Positions 5,406 to 7,705 of a stretch of DNA of 7,705 nt are shown here, in pieces (within the stretch, counting starts at the first letter, position 1; every line of letters begins with the position of its first letter). Below the pieces are notes generated by a model that had not been told where the DNA came from, did no database searches, and saw only the letters and a list, made by a program, of their open reading frames with translations. The translations under genes and the position numbers were made by a program. This DNA is from Patescibacteria group bacterium (GTDB lineage Bacteria; Patescibacteriota; Gracilibacteria; Peribacterales; Peribacteraceae), in NCBI GenBank assembly GCA_018818235.1, contig JAHISE010000033.1, forward strand, positions 1 through 7,705, read 5' to 3'.

Positions 5406-5986
5406 CTATGTACCAAATCATTGCCATGTATTTCTGGGCAATTATGTAAATCAAAATAACCGTCAGCACCCGTTCTAAGTTCGCGGGAGACACATCCTTT
5501 TGTAGAAAAGATATAGACTTTCTTAGGTTGTTTTAAATTTCTTAGGTAGCTAATAAGAGGTAAAAAGTCCGAATCTCCTGTAAAGAAAACAGCTACATCA
5601 TATGCGCTTGAATATCGAAGTGCATCCATAGTGATCTCGACATCAAAGTTTCCTTTCTCATGGGATTTTGGTTCTCCTGATTCATCATAAACAAGTTCGC
5701 CTTCCTGATCTCTTAAAAAGATTGTTTTTAACTCTTTCTTTACAACTATATAATCCAAGCCCTTTTTCAAAAAAGTACAAAATTTGTGCAATCTATCAAT
5801 ATCATCTTTTTCTCTTGTTCCTTCCTTTGGATGAGCCACATAATAAAACGTTTTAAACATTTCAGCATCAAACCTTGATTCAACAAAACTGTTGAGTTTC
5901 TGAAAATCCAAAACCTTGCCCATCTCAATGTATGAACTCCAGAGGTTTCCTGCATCAATGAAAATGGCAACTTTTCCGTTTGTCAT
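5396..5986 (-). CDS. NYN domain protein, LabA/DUF88-like (196 aa)
   Basis: The protein has the acidic motifs of the NYN/PIN-like nuclease fold in order: FIDAGNLW near the start (D11, N14), KGNFDVEITMDAL (D115, D121), and VAVFFTGDSDFLPLISYLRN (D138, D140), followed by a KKVYIFST strand and a second-half Asp-containing helix. In the family these aspartates bind metal for RNA cleavage; LabA-like bacterial members are soluble and mostly uncharacterised. All expected acidic residues are present, so activity is plausible. The length matches stand-alone family members. There is no Shine-Dalgarno before the ATG. On the minus strand TACACT, with a weak TTGTGT 16 bp before it, sits about 10 bp before the ATG, which would give a very short leader. 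The gene stands alone between the terminator and a tRNA-Gly end copy. Confidence 0.88.
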   Translation of the reverse strand: MTNGKVAIFIDAGNLWSSYIEMGKVLDFQKLNSFVESRFDAEMFKTFYYVAHPKEGTREKDDIDRLHKFCTFLKKGLDYIVVKKELKTIFLRDQEGELVYDESGEPKSHEKGNFDVEITMDALRYSSAYDVAVFFTGDSDFLPLISYLRNLKQPKKVYIFSTKGCVSRELRTGADGYFDLHNCPEIHGNDLVHRKK

Positions 5987-6085
5987 GAGGGCACGAAGTG
6001 TAGCTTATTTTCCTATGGACACAAACTCTTTAGCACGAGTCTGTCGCCCTAGTGACACCCCATCTTGGTTGTAATAATATTCAGG

Positions 6086-6096
6086 TACCCGCTCCA
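6086..6096 (+). repeat. Copy of the tRNA-Gly 3' end, 11 nt
   Basis: TACCCGCTCCA repeats exactly the last 11 nt of the tRNA gene (4856-4866), including the discriminator and CCA. As at the tRNA, a hairpin with GCA loop begins on its final A. It may be an attachment-site half or a leftover tRNA fragment. Confidence 0.65.
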
Positions 6097-6189
6097 GCCT
6101 CCGCAGGAGGCTGCCCGCCGTAGCCTTGGCAAAGGCGGGCACATTCAAATACCTCTGACCATCACATCCTGCTACGGCTGGCAGGCCAA
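6096..6189. repeat. tRNA-adjacent hairpin module, copy 2
   Basis: The order is the same as at 4866-4958. First is a perfect hairpin AGCCTCC, loop GCA, GGAGGCT (6096-6112), whose stem differs from copy 1 by paired changes. Then comes a hairpin GCCCGCC (6113-6119) with GGCGGGC (6134-6140) holding CCGTAGC (6118-6124). Last is the exact 21-bp match at 6169-6189. No GIY-YIG gene follows this copy. The frame running across it (6065-6301) is not protein-like. Confidence 0.7.
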
Positions 6190-6230
6190 GCCAATAAACA
6201 TGAGTTCGAATAGCGAAGCTTTTTTTGGGT

Positions 6231-6262
6231 TGGAGGGCAATCCTTTAGGGCTACCCGATCCA
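6231..6262. repeat. 32-bp hairpin repeat ending in degenerate tRNA-Gly end, copy 1
   Basis: This 32-mer matches 6754-6785 with two differences. Its core, GGGCAATCC, loop TTTA, GGGCTACCC, forms an imperfect 9-bp hairpin. Its end, CTACCCGATCCA, is a tRNA-Gly 3' end with two changes. Together the two copies bracket the small membrane-protein gene. Confidence 0.75.
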
Positions 6263-6281
6263 TTTATACATCAAAATTGCC

Positions 6282-6554
6282 TTATATTGAATTTAAATTA
6301 GCTAAATCAATTACAAGCGATCTCATCATAAGAAATAATACTGTACAAATAGGAACAGCTATGAGGAGGGCAATAATTTGATATCGCCAATATGAAAAAT
6401 GTTTCTTGAGTTTTCTTTCAAAGAAAATGATAATAGGAATTTGAACATGAAGAATAATTGCCAATACTGATATGGCTATGAATATCAAAGCTGCAATATG
6501 CTCGGTCTGCTCCCATAGATATTCCAAGGTGCCTATGATTGCTAGCCACCCCAA
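6282..6554 (-). CDS. Small membrane protein, 5' end probably damaged
   Basis: I do not recognise the family. From a TTG at 6554 the frame gives 90 residues with an N-terminal amphipathic or partly hydrophobic segment and two clear membrane spans (IAALIFIAISVLAIILHV and the later IIALLIAVPICTVLFLMM), separated by a basic loop (FERKLKKHF). The same frame stays open and protein-like upstream to 6668 (a hydrophilic stretch with SIDEEFYEW), adding 38 residues, but offers no ATG, GTG or TTG there. Directly before it the minus strand reads ATG TAG (6674-6669), and a further in-frame ATG at about 6717 meets a TGA. The gene is thus either started from an unusual codon or internally, or it is a pseudogene with early nonsense or frameshift damage near an A6/T4 run (6659-6668). 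It lies alone between the two 32-bp repeats. Confidence 0.5.
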   Translation of the reverse strand: MGWLAIIGTLEYLWEQTEHIAALIFIAISVLAIILHVQIPIIIFFERKLKKHFSYWRYQIIALLIAVPICTVLFLMMRSLVIDLANLNSI

Positions 6555-6753
6555 TAGCTGAAACCAAAATTTGGCTATTGCCTTTACTCCTGAACTAGTC
6601 CATTCGTAAAATTCTTCATCAATCGACTTCTTGTGTACAAATAATCCCTTTATCTTTGAAAAAATTTTCTACATACCTCAAGTATAGCTCATTTCATTTG
6701 CATTTTCCTTTTCCATAAATAGAAAGCTCGATCTTTTCTATGAAGTTCCCATA

Positions 6754-6785
6754 TGGAGGGCAATCCTTTAGGGTTACCCGCTCCA
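6754..6785. repeat. 32-bp hairpin repeat ending in tRNA-Gly 3' end, copy 2
   Basis: Second copy of the unit at 6231-6262. Its end shares a 14-nt exact match, GTTACCCGCTCCAA, with 4854-4867, i.e. the T-arm edge, acceptor strand, discriminator, CCA and one base beyond. It lies 23 bp beyond the stop of the EamA gene. The hairpin has no T-run on either strand, so it is not a standard terminator. Confidence 0.8.
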
Positions 6786-6808
6786 AGTTAAATAATAAGC
6801 TCATACTT

Positions 6809-7705
6809 TTAATAATTAAGTAGTATCAATCCAATCATAATTATTACAAAGGACAAAACTTTGAATAACAAAGCTGTCGGAGAAATATCTTCTTTATCTA
6901 TATCGGTAAAAATACGAGATAAAATCAAGGTAAGAATGAGCACAAAAAGTGGTTGTGTTTGTACAAGTACAGAGGTTAGTGCAACTTTCCCCAGAGTTAG
7001 AGCGTAAGCAAAAGTAATAGAACCAATTACACCAATCAGTACGGAAATGCATTGCATAGTCCATCCACGTATAGGGACTGTGTTGACTTTGAATGTTAGA
7101 ATATTTTTACGTAGATTTGGTACTAATAAGACAAAAAAGCCGGCTGAAATACTTCCAAATAGAAACCAACTAAAAGCATTTATAAATGAAGAAAATCCAT
7201 AACTGAATAATTTAAACAAAACATCTGAAACAGACCAGAATAAAGAAGCAATAAGTATAAGCCAAAAAGCCCTGCTGAAATGCCACACATTTTCTAGGTA
7301 TTTAATTGCAGCCAATAGGCCGCCAACAAAGATAACAGAGAAAGCAATAGATTGTTTAACAGTTAATGATTCCCCTAATATGATAAAAGCGAGAATCAAT
7401 GAAAAAATTGAAATCATCTGGAGGAATAAAGCTACTCGACTTGGTTCTTCAAATTCCAAAGCTCTTAAGTATGGAACAAACATTGCGGTCCATAAAACTC
7501 CTGCAAGTATCATTCCTATGCCAACTCCCCAACCAGGAAATTCAAATCCATATATTAGTAATAGAAGTAAAAAAATCGGCAAACGCAAAATTGCCGAAGT
7601 CCACATCATGAAATAATCATTTCTGATATATCGCCTACGTATAGAGCTATCCAATATATTGGTAAAAGCCCAAAGAAAAGGTGATATTAACGCGAAGAAA
7701 AACCA
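6809..7705 (-). CDS. EamA-family (DMT) transporter, 5' end beyond window
   Basis: This is an integral membrane protein with about ten hydrophobic spans in two similar halves, the pattern of EamA drug/metabolite transporters, which export or import small metabolites; the substrate cannot be read from sequence. The second half shows the typical run TMQCISVLIGVIGSITFAYALTLGKVALTSVLVQ, and the first ends with IILGESLTVKQ, the conserved E-x-L motif between spans. A TTG at 7654 could serve as a start, but the frame stays open to the window edge. The residues read there (WFFFALISPFLWAFTNILD) form the expected first membrane span. The real start is therefore outside, and 298 residues are visible. The stop is at 6809. 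No other gene in the window appears linked to it. Confidence 0.88.
   Translation of the reverse strand, partial: WFFFALISPFLWAFTNILDSSIRRRYIRNDYFMMWTSAILRLPIFLLLLLIYGFEFPGWGVGIGMILAGVLWTAMFVPYLRALEFEEPSRVALFLQMISIFSLILAFIILGESLTVKQSIAFSVIFVGGLLAAIKYLENVWHFSRAFWLILIASLFWSVSDVLFKLFSYGFSSFINAFSWFLFGSISAGFFVLLVPNLRKNILTFKVNTVPIRGWTMQCISVLIGVIGSITFAYALTLGKVALTSVLVQTQPLFVLILTLILSRIFTDIDKEDISPTALLFKVLSFVIIMIGLILLNY

Noticed and set aside
6062..6096. Degraded full copy of tRNA-Gly before the 6086 end copy
   Set aside because: TTCAGG and an AT-rich stretch could be remnants of the anticodon and D arms, but the alignment needs several gaps and may be chance.
6065..6301. Plus-strand frame of 78 codons
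   Set aside because: It only reads through the hairpin module and the 32-bp repeat and shows no domain or coding character.
6754..6776. Terminator of the EamA gene
   Set aside because: The hairpin has no T-run on the minus strand and is better explained as the repeated 32-mer.
7652..7654. TTG as the start of the EamA gene
   Set aside because: The frame continues to the window edge and encodes the expected first membrane span, so the TTG is an internal Leu codon.

Overview
The window is bacterial, AT-rich outside a few GC-rich repeat islands, and uses the standard bacterial code, with no internal UGA needed in the main genes. Several traits suggest a small-genome lineage of the Patescibacteria/CPR type: a very short GIY-YIG gene directly behind a tRNA, many intergenic hairpin repeats with a CCGTAGC core, and a general lack of Shine-Dalgarno sequences. 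This assignment is an inference; no marker gene here proves it.

Layout. Positions 1-640 hold no convincing gene. They contain two copies of a ~140 bp direct repeat, a third copy of its 15 bp end, and a ~200 bp C-rich/G-rich palindromic island. A long transketolase gene (648-3050, +), with extensions at both ends, follows. It converges, 8 bp apart, on a three-gene minus-strand operon (4171 to 3059): Phd/YefM-type antitoxin, RelE/ParE-type toxin, and a lipoprotein resembling DUF1176. The operon promoter lies inside an operator built on TGTACA hexamers, and its transcript is predicted to be nearly leaderless. A cold-shock protein (4480-4677, +) follows, with a structured leader and a clear terminator.

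From 4792 onward the window looks like an accreted region. It starts at tRNA-Gly(UCC). Behind the tRNA lie a hairpin repeat, a GIY-YIG nuclease gene, a predicted short RNA unit with its own promoter and terminator (about 5327-5405), and a minus-strand NYN/PIN-like nuclease. The last 11-14 nt of the tRNA gene recur at 6086-6096, 6251-6262 (degenerate) and 6772-6785. They divide the region into segments of about 1230, 166 and 523 bp. The last segment carries a membrane-protein gene whose 5' end looks broken. The window ends inside an EamA-family transporter gene (minus strand) whose start lies beyond the right edge.

Transketolase (pentose phosphate carbon shuffling) and the cold-shock protein are housekeeping functions. 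The toxin-antitoxin pair, GIY-YIG and NYN genes, repeats and tRNA-end copies are accessory. The most interesting signal is the serial repetition of the tRNA-Gly 3' end together with the matching hairpin modules at 4866-4958 and 6096-6189, one of which precedes the GIY-YIG gene. This could mark repeated insertion at a tRNA gene by an undescribed small element.
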